Origin: JAAYLC01 sp035654795
GTDB lineage: Bacteria; Bacteroidota; Bacteroidia; Flavobacteriales; Flavobacteriaceae
Direction: 5' to 3'
DNA length: 64,000 nucleotides
Assembly (NCBI GenBank): GCA_035654795.1
Contig: DASRWC010000047.1
Coordinates: 1 to 64,000, forward strand
Part shown: positions 44,845-54,292 of the stretch, in pieces
Numbering within the stretch: position 1 is the first letter of the stretch
How the letters are laid out: each line of letters starts with the position of its first letter
Position numbers and translations under genes: made by a program
The notes under the pieces: model-generated
The model's database searches: none
Told to the model about the DNA's origin: nothing
The model's input: the letters and a program-made list of their open reading frames with translations, nothing else

Positions 44845-45873
44845 TTAATCCATCTCTCCCTTCAGCGGTGTTTCAAATACATTTTTAAACTCATCAGCCG
44901 CTACACCCTTTCCAAGCAAGTACATCATTTTGGCAAGTGCAGCCTCGGCAGTAGCATCTTTTCCACTGGTGACACCAATCTTTTTCAAGTCTGTACTGGT
45001 TTCGTAAAGCCCCATATTTACACTCCCTCCGGCGCATTGGGTTACATTTACAATAGGAATCCCTTTCTTTATTATTTTTCTTAAACTGTCAATAAACCAT
45101 GTTTCGTTTGTGACGTTACCGGTTCCATAGGTTTCTATTATCAGTCCTTTTAATTCGGGATACGCTAAAATATGTTCAACCGCGGAGGCAGTCATCCCGG
45201 GAAACATTTTCATTATGATGATTCCTGTCTCAAATTTTTTATGAACTCGCAGATTTTTATTCGGATTCGACTTTAATAATGCTTCGCGATTCACCACAAG
45301 ATGCATCCCGCTCTGCGCTAACGGTGGATAGTTCATAGACGCAAAAGCCTCAAAATGTTCTGCATTGATTTTGGTTGTTCGATTACCACGATATAATTTA
45401 TACTCAAAATACAGGCATACCTCTTTTATAACTGCTGCTCCTTCTTCTTGTAAGCTCGCTATTTGTATGGAAGTGATCAGATTTTCCTTTGCGTCAGTTC
45501 GCAGATCGCCGATTGGCAATTGAGACCCGGTTAAAATCACCGGCTTATTTAGATTCTCCAGCATGAAACTCAAGGCCGAGGCGGTATAAGACATGGTATC
45601 GCTTCCGTGCAGGACTACAAACCCATCCATTTCCTCATAATATTGTTCAATAATGTCGGCAATCTCAACCCACGCTTCAGGATTCATATTTGAACTATCG
45701 ATAGGCTCTTCAAAACTCATGGGCGCTATGTTACAATCCAGCAATTTGAGCTCGGGAATATGATTCAGAAGTTCTTTAAAATCAAAGTTCTTTAGAGCCC
45801 CTGTATCAAAGTCTTTAATCATTCCAATTGTCCCGCCTGTATAGAGTAAAAGGATGTTTGGTTTACGATTCAT
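44845..45873 (-). CDS. ansA: Type I asparaginase
   Basis: 342 residues, cytoplasmic, no signal peptide. Catalytic blocks: YTGGTIGMI (nucleophile Thr) and HGSDTMSYTASALSF (second Thr/Asp). Converts asparagine to aspartate and ammonia. Second gene of the tatD-ansA pair (8 bases apart). Confidence 0.94.
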   Translation of the reverse strand: MNRKPNILLLYTGGTIGMIKDFDTGALKNFDFKELLNHIPELKLLDCNIAPMSFEEPIDSSNMNPEAWVEIADIIEQYYEEMDGFVVLHGSDTMSYTASALSFMLENLNKPVILTGSQLPIGDLRTDAKENLITSIQIASLQEEGAAVIKEVCLYFEYKLYRGNRTTKINAEHFEAFASMNYPPLAQSGMHLVVNREALLKSNPNKNLRVHKKFETGIIIMKMFPGMTASAVEHILAYPELKGLIIETYGTGNVTNETWFIDSLRKIIKKGIPIVNVTQCAGGSVNMGLYETSTDLKKIGVTSGKDATAEAALAKMMYLLGKGVAADEFKNVFETPLKGEMD

Positions 45874-45881
45874 AGTGTCCT

Positions 45882-46649
45882 TTAAATATTGAATATTTCT
45901 CTGGCATTCTTGGTGGTTATCTGTGCTACTTCCTCTTCAGATATCTTGTAAATTTCTGCCAGTTTCTTCTGTACAAATGTGATGTAGCTACTTTCATTTC
46001 TTTTTCCTCTAAAGGGTGCAGGGGCTAAATAGGGCGAATCAGTTTCCATAACTATGTGATTTATAGAAATCTCTCTTAAAAAGGTGTCTATTTTTCCATT
46101 CTTAAACGTTACTACGCCTCCAATTCCCAATTTCATTTTGAGTGAAATGGCACGTTGGGCCTCTTCCAGGTTTCCTGTGAAACAATGGAAGATCCCGAAG
46201 AGTTTATCGTCTTTTTCTTTTTCCAGAACTTCAAAAACCTCATCAAATGCATCGCGACAATGTATGACAATGGGCAGATTGTTTCTTTTTGCAAGTCGAA
46301 TTTGTCGTCGAAATGCTTCCTGTTGTATAGATAAAGTAGATTTATCCCAATATAGGTCTATCCCAATTTCTCCCACAGCGCAGAAATTCTTCTGTTCAAA
46401 CTGTTTTTCTACAAAATCCAATTCTTCAATAAAACTTTCCTGTTTTACTGAAGTGGGATGCAGTCCCATCATTAAATAAACATTTTCCGGATATTTTTTC
46501 TCTAAGTCATACATATCAGAAGCATAACTTGAATCTATAGCCGGAACGACAAATTTCTCAATCCCCGCAGCAAAAGCGCGTTCCATCATTAGGTCTCTGT
46601 CTTCGGAAAAAGCTTGGCTATATAAATGGGTGTGCGTATCTATAATCAT
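45882..46649 (-). CDS. tatD: TatD family hydrolase
   Basis: 255 residues from the ATG at 46647-46649. The open frame begins three codons further up at a TTG, but that codon is inside the -7 element 46656-46663. Metal-binding motifs of the TIM-barrel amidohydrolase fold: DTHTHLYS, GEIGID, VIHCRDAF, FHCF and METDSPYLAP. TatD proteins are DNases acting on damaged or 3'-ended DNA. Translation probably starts at or near the transcript 5' end. Confidence 0.93.
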   Translation of the reverse strand: MIIDTHTHLYSQAFSEDRDLMMERAFAAGIEKFVVPAIDSSYASDMYDLEKKYPENVYLMMGLHPTSVKQESFIEELDFVEKQFEQKNFCAVGEIGIDLYWDKSTLSIQQEAFRRQIRLAKRNNLPIVIHCRDAFDEVFEVLEKEKDDKLFGIFHCFTGNLEEAQRAISLKMKLGIGGVVTFKNGKIDTFLREISINHIVMETDSPYLAPAPFRGKRNESSYITFVQKKLAEIYKISEEEVAQITTKNAREIFNI

Positions 46650-46655
46650 TGCGAG

Positions 46656-46663
46656 CAAAGTTA
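46656..46663 (-). promoter_or_regulatory. -7 element for tatD-ansA
   Basis: TAACTTTG on the minus strand, exact match, six bases before the tatD ATG. Divergent from the retropepsin-like gene, whose own -7-like TATCTTTA is at 46678-46685. Confidence 0.6.
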
Positions 46664-46697
46664 CTTAAATTGTTTTCTATCTTTAGCCAAAAAAATT

Positions 46698-47138
46698 GTG
46701 AGCAGTCTTCGTGAATTTTTGGAAAAGAAAGGATTTGTCAGGGTTCCTTTGAAAAAACTAATTACCGGTCATTACTTGTTTGATGCTAAAATAAATGACT
46801 CCTCCGGAAAATTCATTTTGGATACAGGTGCCTCTGCAAGCTGTGTCGGGTTTGATGAGAGCGGCCATTTTTCATTGGTGGGTGAAGAGAGTTTAGTTAA
46901 AGCTGCCGGTGCAGGAGCCACAAATATGGACACTATGTTGTCCCGAAACAACACCTTTTTCATCAGGGAAAAAGCTTTCAAGAAGATGGATTTTGTTCTT
47001 TTTGACCTCTCTCATGTAAATGAAGCGTTGCGTCAGGCCAATGAGGGACCGGTTCATGGCATTATCGGTGCCGATTTTTTAAAGTGGCACCGCGCAGTCA
47101 TTGATTATGGAAGAAATTGTTTTTATGTAAAAGTTTAA
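46698..47138 (+). CDS. Retropepsin-like aspartic protease
   Basis: 146 residues when begun at GTG 46698, the first usable codon after the one-mismatch -7 element TATCTTTA (46678-46685). The active-site motif is FILDTGASASCV (single DTG), and a late GIIGADFLK block corresponds to the second hydrophobic-hydrophobic-Gly of retropepsins. The protein is a single-lobe enzyme, expected to act as a dimer. No signal peptide, so cytoplasmic. Substrates are unknown in bacteria of this group. Confidence 0.8.
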   Translation: MSSLREFLEKKGFVRVPLKKLITGHYLFDAKINDSSGKFILDTGASASCVGFDESGHFSLVGEESLVKAAGAGATNMDTMLSRNNTFFIREKAFKKMDFVLFDLSHVNEALRQANEGPVHGIIGADFLKWHRAVIDYGRNCFYVKV

Positions 47139-47216
47139 GATTGGAAGTAGGTAGGATTCTTAAACTTTTCTTAAATTACCCCTATGAATCCCCTATTAAA
47201 GATTTGAGACTTTTAA

Positions 47217-49226
47217 ATGAAACAAGCCTACCTTTATTTATTCTTCTTCAGTTTATGGTCTCTTGGGCAGGCTCAAGACATTAACCATTATAAACGTATT
47301 CTAGACACGGCAAGTAGCAAGGACGTGCAGCTACTGGCTCTGGATTCTCTTCTTTCCAAGACTTTTCGTACGGATCCGGAGGCGTTTATATTATACAGCA
47401 AGCGGTACATCAAAATAGCTACCGAATTAAATCGTATAGAAGATGCCGCCCGAGGGGCTATGAACATTCAACATCCCTTAACCAATTCTGCCGGAGATCC
47501 GCTTGGAGCTATTCTGATAATCGATGATGTTCTCGCCCGGAAGAATAAGATCAAAGATAGCCTTTTATTAGGAGGTCTATATATGAAGCGCGGCCGTGCA
47601 TATTCTAAGGTTAATCTCCAGCGCGCCATTGAAGATTACACCACTTCACTCAGCAATTTTTCTAAAACCGACACGCTTCATAGGGCTGATGTTTTTTTAT
47701 TTCGGGGGCAGGCCCATGCCAATAAAGGACAATTCGTTGCCGCACGTGAAGACTACGATACAGCCTATCGACTTTATGATGCCAAAAAGGAATATCAATA
47801 TATGATTTATGCAAGGCAGGGAATGATCAGCATGTTTAGCATGAACGGTTTCTATGATAAAGCCAAAGAAGAGCGGGATATGCTGATTCAAAAAATGATA
47901 GACCTCGATTTCACCAGTTATTTAGCCGGCGAATATTACAATCAAGCACTGGATTATAGAAACATGCAGCAGAGAAAATTGGAATATCAATCTCTACGAG
48001 AAGCAGAGAAGCATCTGGATAAAATTCAGAACAATTCTTATGTTGCTATTGGCGTCCACTCGCTATTCGTCTCTTATTATTGTGACCATATGCAACTTGA
48101 TGAGGCGAAAAAACATTTGGACTTTATCGAGTCTTTGAATTATGATTTTAATGGGAATTTGCCCTCTGAATTAAATTATCTCTCTGCCAGGATAGATTAT
48201 TTAATAGCCATTGGGGAATATGCCACCGCTCTGGAACTTGCTGCCAAAAAACTTGGGATGGCAAAACAACTGGAATTTGAAGATGAAATCATGGCTACTT
48301 ATGAAACCTTGGCAGAGATTAATTACAGAACAAAGAACTATCAGGAAAGCATTGAAAATTATCGTGCGGCCTCAATTCTAAAAGATTCTATTTACACCAA
48401 AACAGCTATCAATTCTCTAGCTTACTATCAAACGCTTTATGAGATCGAAAGGAAGGAGAAAGATCTTATTGAAAAATCTGCCAACATCAGACTTTTAGAA
48501 ACCGCCAATCGCACGGTGAAATGGGCGATGATTCTGGGAGGGATTGCTTTAGTCTTCGGATTTGTGCTACTAATTGTTTATAGAAATCAACAAGAATTAA
48601 AAAGAAGGAAGGTCTTACAAGACAATTACACCCAAGGTTTATTATCATCTCAAGAATCAGAACGGAAACGTATTTCACAAAATATTCATGACGGCCTTGG
48701 TCAACAATTACTTGTATTAAAAAACAGACTTCTTTCTCTACAGGACTTAGAAAGCATGAGAATGATTGATGCCGCTATTGATGAGGTGAGGTCTATTTCT
48801 AGAGACTTGCATCCGTTTCAGTTACAGGAAATGGGAATTACTCGAGCCATAAAAAATACCATTGCAAAGGTTGACGAGAATTCCAAAATCTTTATTACTG
48901 CTGAAATTGATGATATAGATAATTTATTTTCAAAGGAGTTTGAGCTGAATATTTATCGCATTGTTCAAGAAAGTTTGAGCAACATTTTAAAGCATTCCAA
49001 TGCAAAGGCTACTAGAATCAGTATTAAGAAGAATCCGGATCATGTTTTTATCTCTATTCGGGATAATGGTGTTGGATTTGTTTTTACTGAAAAATACAAG
49101 TATCCGAAATCATTAGGTTTAAAAACATTAATGGAACGCACCAAATATTTAAAAGGTCAAATGAAAGTGTCTTCTACAATAAACAGCGGAACACTTCTTG
49201 AATTTCAAATACCGATTGTGACATGA
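47217..49226 (+). CDS. TPR sensor histidine kinase (HisKA_3)
   Basis: 669 residues. Signal peptide, then a large extracytoplasmic TPR region (about 20-430; repeats such as EDAARGAMNIQ and YQESIENYRAASILKD), one transmembrane helix (about 436-457, WAMILGGIALVFGFVLLIVY), and a cytoplasmic kinase. The phospho-acceptor is His491 in RISQNIHDGLGQQL (HisKA_3), followed by an ATPase domain with NILKHSNA and GLGLKTLMERT-like motifs (LGLKTLMERTKY). Overlaps the response regulator start by four bases. The ligand is unknown; TPR sensors may read protein-protein contacts or peptides in the periplasm. Confidence 0.93.
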   Translation: MKQAYLYLFFFSLWSLGQAQDINHYKRILDTASSKDVQLLALDSLLSKTFRTDPEAFILYSKRYIKIATELNRIEDAARGAMNIQHPLTNSAGDPLGAILIIDDVLARKNKIKDSLLLGGLYMKRGRAYSKVNLQRAIEDYTTSLSNFSKTDTLHRADVFLFRGQAHANKGQFVAAREDYDTAYRLYDAKKEYQYMIYARQGMISMFSMNGFYDKAKEERDMLIQKMIDLDFTSYLAGEYYNQALDYRNMQQRKLEYQSLREAEKHLDKIQNNSYVAIGVHSLFVSYYCDHMQLDEAKKHLDFIESLNYDFNGNLPSELNYLSARIDYLIAIGEYATALELAAKKLGMAKQLEFEDEIMATYETLAEINYRTKNYQESIENYRAASILKDSIYTKTAINSLAYYQTLYEIERKEKDLIEKSANIRLLETANRTVKWAMILGGIALVFGFVLLIVYRNQQELKRRKVLQDNYTQGLLSSQESERKRISQNIHDGLGQQLLVLKNRLLSLQDLESMRMIDAAIDEVRSISRDLHPFQLQEMGITRAIKNTIAKVDENSKIFITAEIDDIDNLFSKEFELNIYRIVQESLSNILKHSNAKATRISIKKNPDHVFISIRDNGVGFVFTEKYKYPKSLGLKTLMERTKYLKGQMKVSSTINSGTLLEFQIPIVT

Positions 49227-49861
49227 CCATATTGAATCCTACCATTATTACAGCTGATGATCATCCTCTTTTGTTGAAGGGACTGAACGATTTGCTAGTA
49301 GAAAAAAAATATAATCTTATCGGCAGCGGGAACGACGGGCGGGAAGCCTATAATCTGATCGTAAACCATCAGCCGGATATAGCCATACTGGATATTCAAA
49401 TGCCATTTATGTCCGGTATCGAAATTGCACAACATTGCAAGTCCAAGCAGCTCGAAACAAGAATAGTTTTAATCACACTACATAAAGAGCCGGAACTTTA
49501 TCAGAAAGCAAAAGAGTTGAATATCTTCGGATACATCTTAAAAGAATTTGCTCTGGAAGAGATTGAACTGTGCATCAACAGCGTGAAAGAAGGCAAACCG
49601 TTTTTTAGTGCCAAAATAAAGAAACGCATGGACCATTCGGAAAAGCAAGAAGATTCGTGGGGGTTGCTTACTCCTTCCGAAAAGAAAATTATTAATCTCA
49701 TTGCTCAAGGCAAAACAAATCGTGAAATAGCTGCTGAACTTTTCATTTCTCACCGCACGGTCGAAAAGCATCGTTCCAACATAATTTCTAAACTTGAGCT
49801 TGAGCCTAAGACAAATAGCCTCTTAATCTGGGCAAAGGAAAATCAACATCGATTTGTGTAA
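49223..49861 (+). CDS. LuxR/NarL-family response regulator
   Basis: 212 residues. Receiver domain with the acidic pair TADDHPLL and phospho-acceptor Asp57 (AILDIQMPFMSG), then a LuxR-type HTH (LTPSEKKIINLIAQGKTN, REIAAELFISHRTVEKHR). Cotranscribed with the sensor kinase (ATGA overlap). A pair of ATACGT sites at 49868-49885, just past its stop, is a candidate target. Confidence 0.95.
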   Translation: MTILNPTIITADDHPLLLKGLNDLLVEKKYNLIGSGNDGREAYNLIVNHQPDIAILDIQMPFMSGIEIAQHCKSKQLETRIVLITLHKEPELYQKAKELNIFGYILKEFALEEIELCINSVKEGKPFFSAKIKKRMDHSEKQEDSWGLLTPSEKKIINLIAQGKTNREIAAELFISHRTVEKHRSNIISKLELEPKTNSLLIWAKENQHRFV

Positions 49862-49867
49862 TAAAGA

Positions 49868-49885
49868 ATACGTGGAAATACGTAT
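49868..49885. promoter_or_regulatory. ATACGT direct repeat upstream of a candidate small-RNA promoter
   Basis: ATACGT occurs at 49868-49873 and again within ATACGTAT (49878-49885), 10 bp apart, one helical turn. The pair is centred about 35 bp before a -7-like TATTTTTA (49908-49915), the position for a class II activator. LuxR-type regulators bind such sites in other bacteria; here the link is inferred. Confidence 0.35.
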
Positions 49886-49919
49886 AGCACAGTCGAACCC
49901 GTCACCCTATTTTTACATC

Positions 49920-50042
49920 ACATAAGCCCATAATAAATTATAAGACTTGCAAATTAGGTTAGGAATTTGTCGCACTAAATTTATTTACTCTTTACGAGTG
50001 GACTAACCAACAAAAAAATCCGGACTTTCATCCGGATTTTTT
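49920..50042 (+). ncRNA. Candidate small RNA downstream of the response regulator
   Basis: No open frame with a start codon fits here. A -7-like TATTTTTA (49908-49915) precedes it and the terminator hairpin at 50015-50040 ends it. Inside are a perfect stem CAAATT (49950-49955) / AATTTG (49964-49969) with loop AGGTTAGG, and a CTAACC (50003-50008) complementary to the loop GGTTAG (49957-49962), which could form a pseudoknot. It is a prediction only; the terminator alone is explained by sucB on the other strand. Confidence 0.3.
50015..50040. terminator. Bidirectional terminator after sucB
   Basis: AAAATCCGGA (50015-50024) / TCCGGATTTT (50031-50040), T runs both ways. It ends the sucA-sucB transcript on the minus strand and may end the candidate small RNA on the plus strand. 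Confidence 0.85.
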
Positions 50043-50060
50043 AGTTTCATGGAACACTTA

Positions 50061-51296
50061 TTAAAGTTCTAATGCTTTTTTCACGTTGTTGTTCATCAGC
50101 AATTCCTCAGGTTTTTCCAGAGCTTCTTTGATAGCTACTAAGAATCCTACAGATTCTCTTCCATCAATAATTCTGTGGTCATAGGATAATGCAAGGTACA
50201 TTACAGGTGCCACAACAATACCTCCGTCGCGCACGATAGCACGCTCTACAATATTGTGCATACCCAAAATAGCAGATTGTGGCGGATTCAATATTGGGGT
50301 AGAAAGCATACTGCCAAAAACTCCTCCATTGGAAATTGTAAACGTTCCACCGGTCATTTCATCTACAGTAATCTTACCGTCACGTGCTCTTAAAGCAAGA
50401 CGTTTCACTTCTTCTTCCACTCCTCTAAAGCTCAAGTTCTCTGCATTTCTTATAACCGGAACCATTAATCCTTTTGGTCCAGAAACTGCAATAGAAATAT
50501 CTTTAAAATCATAAGTTACCATATGGTCGCCATCAATCATTGAGTTCACTTCCGGATACATATCCAGGGCGCGAACTACTGCCAACGTGAAGAAAGACAT
50601 AAAGCCCAGCCCAACTCCGTGCTTTTCTTTAAACTGATCTTTATACTTATTTCTAAGGTTAAAAATGGCACTCATGTCTACCTCGTTGAAAGTAGTCAAC
50701 ATGGCTGTTTCATTTTTGACTGAAACAAGCCTTTCGGCTACTCTTCTTCTCAACATAGAAAGTTTTGTTCTTTCACTTCCTCTGCTTCCATTTCCGGGAG
50801 TACCCATAGATGGAGTGGCTTGCATGGCATCTTCTTTTGTTATACGACCGTCACGTCCGGTACCTTTGACACTGTCTGCAGGAATTGATTTTTCATCAAG
50901 AATTTTCTTGGCTGCCGGGGATGCGGTTCCTGCGGCATAAGATTTTTTCTCCTCTTGTCTTGGCTCTTTCTTCTCTTCTTTAGCCGGAGCAGGTTCTTCT
51001 TCTTTTTTCTCTGAAGATTTCTCCTCTTTTTTAGCAGACTCTTTTCCCTCCGGTTTTTCTGCATCGGTGTCGATGAGACAAACTACTTCTCCAACGGCAA
51101 CCACATCACCTTCCTCTGCTTTAAGAGTGATAATTCCACTCGCCTCAGCGGGTAATTCTAACGTTGCCTTGTCACTATCCACTTCTGCAATGGGCTGGTC
51201 TTTTTCAACGTAATCTCCATCAGAGACTAACCATGATGCAATTTCAACTTCTGTGATGGATTCTCCCGGTGAGGGAACTTTCATTTCTAATGCCAT
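50061..51296 (-). CDS. sucB: 2-oxoglutarate dehydrogenase E2 (dihydrolipoyl succinyltransferase)
   Basis: 411 residues. Lipoyl domain at the start with the lipoylated Lys43 (EVDSDKATLELP), then a long Lys/Glu/Pro-rich linker (about 80-125), the E3-binding domain (ASPAAKKILDEKSIPADSV), and the acyltransferase core with YDHRIIDGRES (catalytic His). Transfers succinyl to CoA in the TCA cycle. It lies 78 bases after sucA, same strand, and is followed by the terminator 50015-50040. Confidence 0.96.
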   Translation of the reverse strand: MALEMKVPSPGESITEVEIASWLVSDGDYVEKDQPIAEVDSDKATLELPAEASGIITLKAEEGDVVAVGEVVCLIDTDAEKPEGKESAKKEEKSSEKKEEEPAPAKEEKKEPRQEEKKSYAAGTASPAAKKILDEKSIPADSVKGTGRDGRITKEDAMQATPSMGTPGNGSRGSERTKLSMLRRRVAERLVSVKNETAMLTTFNEVDMSAIFNLRNKYKDQFKEKHGVGLGFMSFFTLAVVRALDMYPEVNSMIDGDHMVTYDFKDISIAVSGPKGLMVPVIRNAENLSFRGVEEEVKRLALRARDGKITVDEMTGGTFTISNGGVFGSMLSTPILNPPQSAILGMHNIVERAIVRDGGIVVAPVMYLALSYDHRIIDGRESVGFLVAIKEALEKPEELLMNNNVKKALEL

Positions 51297-51374
51297 AGTA
51301 CTTCTTATTTTTTGAGCGCTATATTTCGCTAATGAATTCTTTTGTAAATAAAGTTAGTTAATCTTATGAATATC

Positions 51375-54149
51375 TTAGTTCATATTTTTATCAAACACGC
51401 TTTCAATCACTTTTGCATGTCGGGCCATAGATCTTACGGTACTTCCTGAAGCCGGCGCGGCATACATACGTCTGCTGCAAATTCTGAAATCTTTGGCTTC
51501 TTCAAGATGCATCAACAAGAAAGAGTATGCTCCCATATTTTTAGGCTCCTCTTGTGCCCAAACAATGTCATCCGCATTTTTATATTTCTTGATGATTTTT
51601 CTGATTTCATCTTTAGGCAACGGAAATAACTGCTCAATTCTCACCAGAGCTACATCATCACGTTTCAGTTCTTCCCTTTTCTCCAGAAGATCGTAATAAA
51701 ATTTCCCGGTCACAAAAACTACCGATTTAACATTCTTCACTTTCGCCTCCTGATCATCAATGACCATTTGGAAAGAGCCTTGTGCAAGTTCTTCTCTGGT
51801 AGAAACCACTTTTGGATGCCTCAACAAACTTTTTGGAGTAAAGACGATGAGCGGTTTTCTGTAATTGGTTTTTATTTGTCTCCTTAAAAGGTGGAAAAAG
51901 TTGGCCGGCGTAGTCACGTCTGCCACAAACATATTATTGCTGGCGCATAGCTGAAGAAAACGCTCCATTCTTGCCGACGAATGTTCCGCACCTTGACCTT
52001 CATATCCGTGAGGCAGTAACATTACCAAACCGTTTTGGGTCTTCCATTTATCCTCTGCCGCCGAAATGTATTGGTCAATCATAATCTGAGCCCCATTGGC
52101 AAAATCACCAAATTGAGCTTCCCATAGTGTCAAGGAATTCGGACTTGCCATGGCGTATCCGTATTCAAATCCTACTACTGCATATTCTGATAAAAGGGAG
52201 TTGTAGATGTAGAAATCTCCCTGATCTTTGTCTATTTCATTGAGTAGTGTGACTTCTTCTTCACTATCTTCAACTTTAATTATCGCATGACGGTGGGAGA
52301 ATGTGCCTCTTTCTACGTCTTGTCCGGACATGCGCACATCGTGGCCCTCTTCCAGCAGTGATCCGTATGCAAGGAGTTCACCCATTGCCCAATCCAGTTT
52401 GTTTTTTTCAAAATACATCTCGTGTCTTCCTTCAATGAGGCGACTGATCTTTCTGATGAATTTCTTATCTTCCGGAAGCTTGGTAATTACTTCTGCTATT
52501 CGGTTTAGTTTTTCCAAATCAAAAGAAGTATCTACCTTTTCCAGCATTTCTTCCTCGTTGGCGGAATGTTCAAAACCTGTCCATTCATCTTGCATGATAG
52601 GAGTAATCCTGGTTTTTTCTTCTTTTCGAGATGATTCAAAATCTTCTTCAAGTATTTCTTTATACTCGCTTTCAAGTTTCTTTGGAAGATCTTCTTTTAT
52701 TACGCCTTGCGCTATCAACTTTTCAGCATAAATATCTCTTGGATTCTTATGTTTTGCGATAGCCTTATAAAGCTTTGGCTGCGTAAACCTTGGTTCATCT
52801 CCCTCATTATGTCCGTATTTTCTGTATCCCAGAAGGTCAATAAATACGTCTCTGCCAAATTCCATTCTAAAATCCAGTGCAAAAAGTATGGCGTGCACCA
52901 CCGCTTCGGCATCATCTGCATTCACGTGAAGAATGGGCGAGAAAGTAACCTTTGCAACGTCTGTACAATATATTGAAGAACGCCCGTCCAGATAATTTGT
53001 GGTAAACCCAACCTGGTTGTTAATCACAATGTGAATCGTTCCTCCGGTTTTATAACCCGGAAGTTGTGCCATTTGAATGATTTCGTAAACGATTCCTTGC
53101 CCTGCAATAGCAGCATCTCCATGCACTATTATAGGAAGGACGCGGTTGGGCTGATCCTGATGATGATCGTCTTGTTTTGCTCTTGCAATTCCCTGAACAA
53201 CCGCCCCAACAGCTTCCAGATGTGACGGATTGGGTGCAATATTGAGGTTAATCTCTTTTCCGCCTGATGTTTTTCTAATTGACGTCCACCCGAGGTGATA
53301 CTTTACGTCTCCGTCAAAAATATCATCGGCATAGTCTTTACCATCAAATTCCGAGAAAATATCTTTGGCACTTTTCCCGAAGATATTGGTAAGAGTATTT
53401 AGACGGCCGCGGTGTGCCATTCCCATAACGAATTCCTGCACCCCTTTCTCGGCGGCAGTTTCAATAAGCGCATCCAGCGCGGGAATCAAACTTTCTCCTC
53501 CTTCCAGCGAAAATCGCTTCTGCCCAACATATTTTGTATGTAGAAAATGCTCAAATCCTACTGCCTCTGTCAATTTTTGAAGAATTCTCTTCTTTTGCTC
53601 AGCAGAGAAATTAGGCTGATTATCGCCTTTATTTAGGTAGTTCTGTATCCATTCTACTTCCTCGGGATTTCGAATGTACATGTATTCAATCCCGATGGAA
53701 TCACAATATATTTTTTCCAGGTGCTTTATGATGTCTTCAAGAGAAGCATTTCCAATCCCGATAATTTCCCCGGCTTGGAAATGAAGTTTCAAATCAGCTT
53801 TTGTGAGACCGAAATTTTCAATGTCGAGATTCGGACTATAATGACGTCTTTCTCTTACCGGATTCGTCTTTGTAAACAGATGCCCGCGCGAACGATACCC
53901 ATCGATTAACCGGATGACGTGAAATTCTTTAATAATATCCTCACAGGGCGCTCCGTTTTGTGTGGCTACATAAGGTTGCGAATCTGAGAATTCAAGTGTA
54001 GCATCTTGCCCGCCTTCAGAACCAAAATCGAAACCTTGAAAAAAAGCTCTCAGACTAGGCTCTACACTATCGGGATATTTCCGATACTGCTCATAAAGTT
54101 CTTCAAGATGTGAGGGATGAATGGTATTTAGAAAAGAGTATTTATCCAT
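51375..54149 (-). CDS. sucA: 2-oxoglutarate dehydrogenase E1
   Basis: 924-residue ThDP-dependent decarboxylase. N-terminal segment that docks on E2 (FLNTIHPSHLEELYEQYRKY), RFSLEGGESLIPALD, GMAHRGRLNTL, the ThDP/Mg site GDAAIAGQGIVYE with NNQVGFTT, and the C-terminal GQGAEHSSARMERFLQL. Makes succinyl-dihydrolipoamide on SucB. Operon sucA-sucB; the E3 gene is not in the window. Confidence 0.96.
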   Translation of the reverse strand: MDKYSFLNTIHPSHLEELYEQYRKYPDSVEPSLRAFFQGFDFGSEGGQDATLEFSDSQPYVATQNGAPCEDIIKEFHVIRLIDGYRSRGHLFTKTNPVRERRHYSPNLDIENFGLTKADLKLHFQAGEIIGIGNASLEDIIKHLEKIYCDSIGIEYMYIRNPEEVEWIQNYLNKGDNQPNFSAEQKKRILQKLTEAVGFEHFLHTKYVGQKRFSLEGGESLIPALDALIETAAEKGVQEFVMGMAHRGRLNTLTNIFGKSAKDIFSEFDGKDYADDIFDGDVKYHLGWTSIRKTSGGKEINLNIAPNPSHLEAVGAVVQGIARAKQDDHHQDQPNRVLPIIVHGDAAIAGQGIVYEIIQMAQLPGYKTGGTIHIVINNQVGFTTNYLDGRSSIYCTDVAKVTFSPILHVNADDAEAVVHAILFALDFRMEFGRDVFIDLLGYRKYGHNEGDEPRFTQPKLYKAIAKHKNPRDIYAEKLIAQGVIKEDLPKKLESEYKEILEEDFESSRKEEKTRITPIMQDEWTGFEHSANEEEMLEKVDTSFDLEKLNRIAEVITKLPEDKKFIRKISRLIEGRHEMYFEKNKLDWAMGELLAYGSLLEEGHDVRMSGQDVERGTFSHRHAIIKVEDSEEEVTLLNEIDKDQGDFYIYNSLLSEYAVVGFEYGYAMASPNSLTLWEAQFGDFANGAQIMIDQYISAAEDKWKTQNGLVMLLPHGYEGQGAEHSSARMERFLQLCASNNMFVADVTTPANFFHLLRRQIKTNYRKPLIVFTPKSLLRHPKVVSTREELAQGSFQMVIDDQEAKVKNVKSVVFVTGKFYYDLLEKREELKRDDVALVRIEQLFPLPKDEIRKIIKKYKNADDIVWAQEEPKNMGAYSFLLMHLEEAKDFRICSRRMYAAPASGSTVRSMARHAKVIESVFDKNMN

Positions 54150-54185
54150 TTAATTCAAAAAAAAGCCATTGTTTATAAAGCGGTA

Positions 54186-54193
54186 CAAAAATA
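54186..54193 (-). promoter_or_regulatory. -7 element for sucA-sucB
   Basis: TATTTTTG on the minus strand, exact match, about 36 bases before the sucA ATG. Confidence 0.5.
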
Positions 54194-54292
54194 CAAATAA
54201 ATACTCCATTACACCCTAATTTATAGTTAAGGAAAATTTGACTCTTCCGAATGAAATTCATGCTGAAAAGCCGTCTCTGATATTGCTATTTT

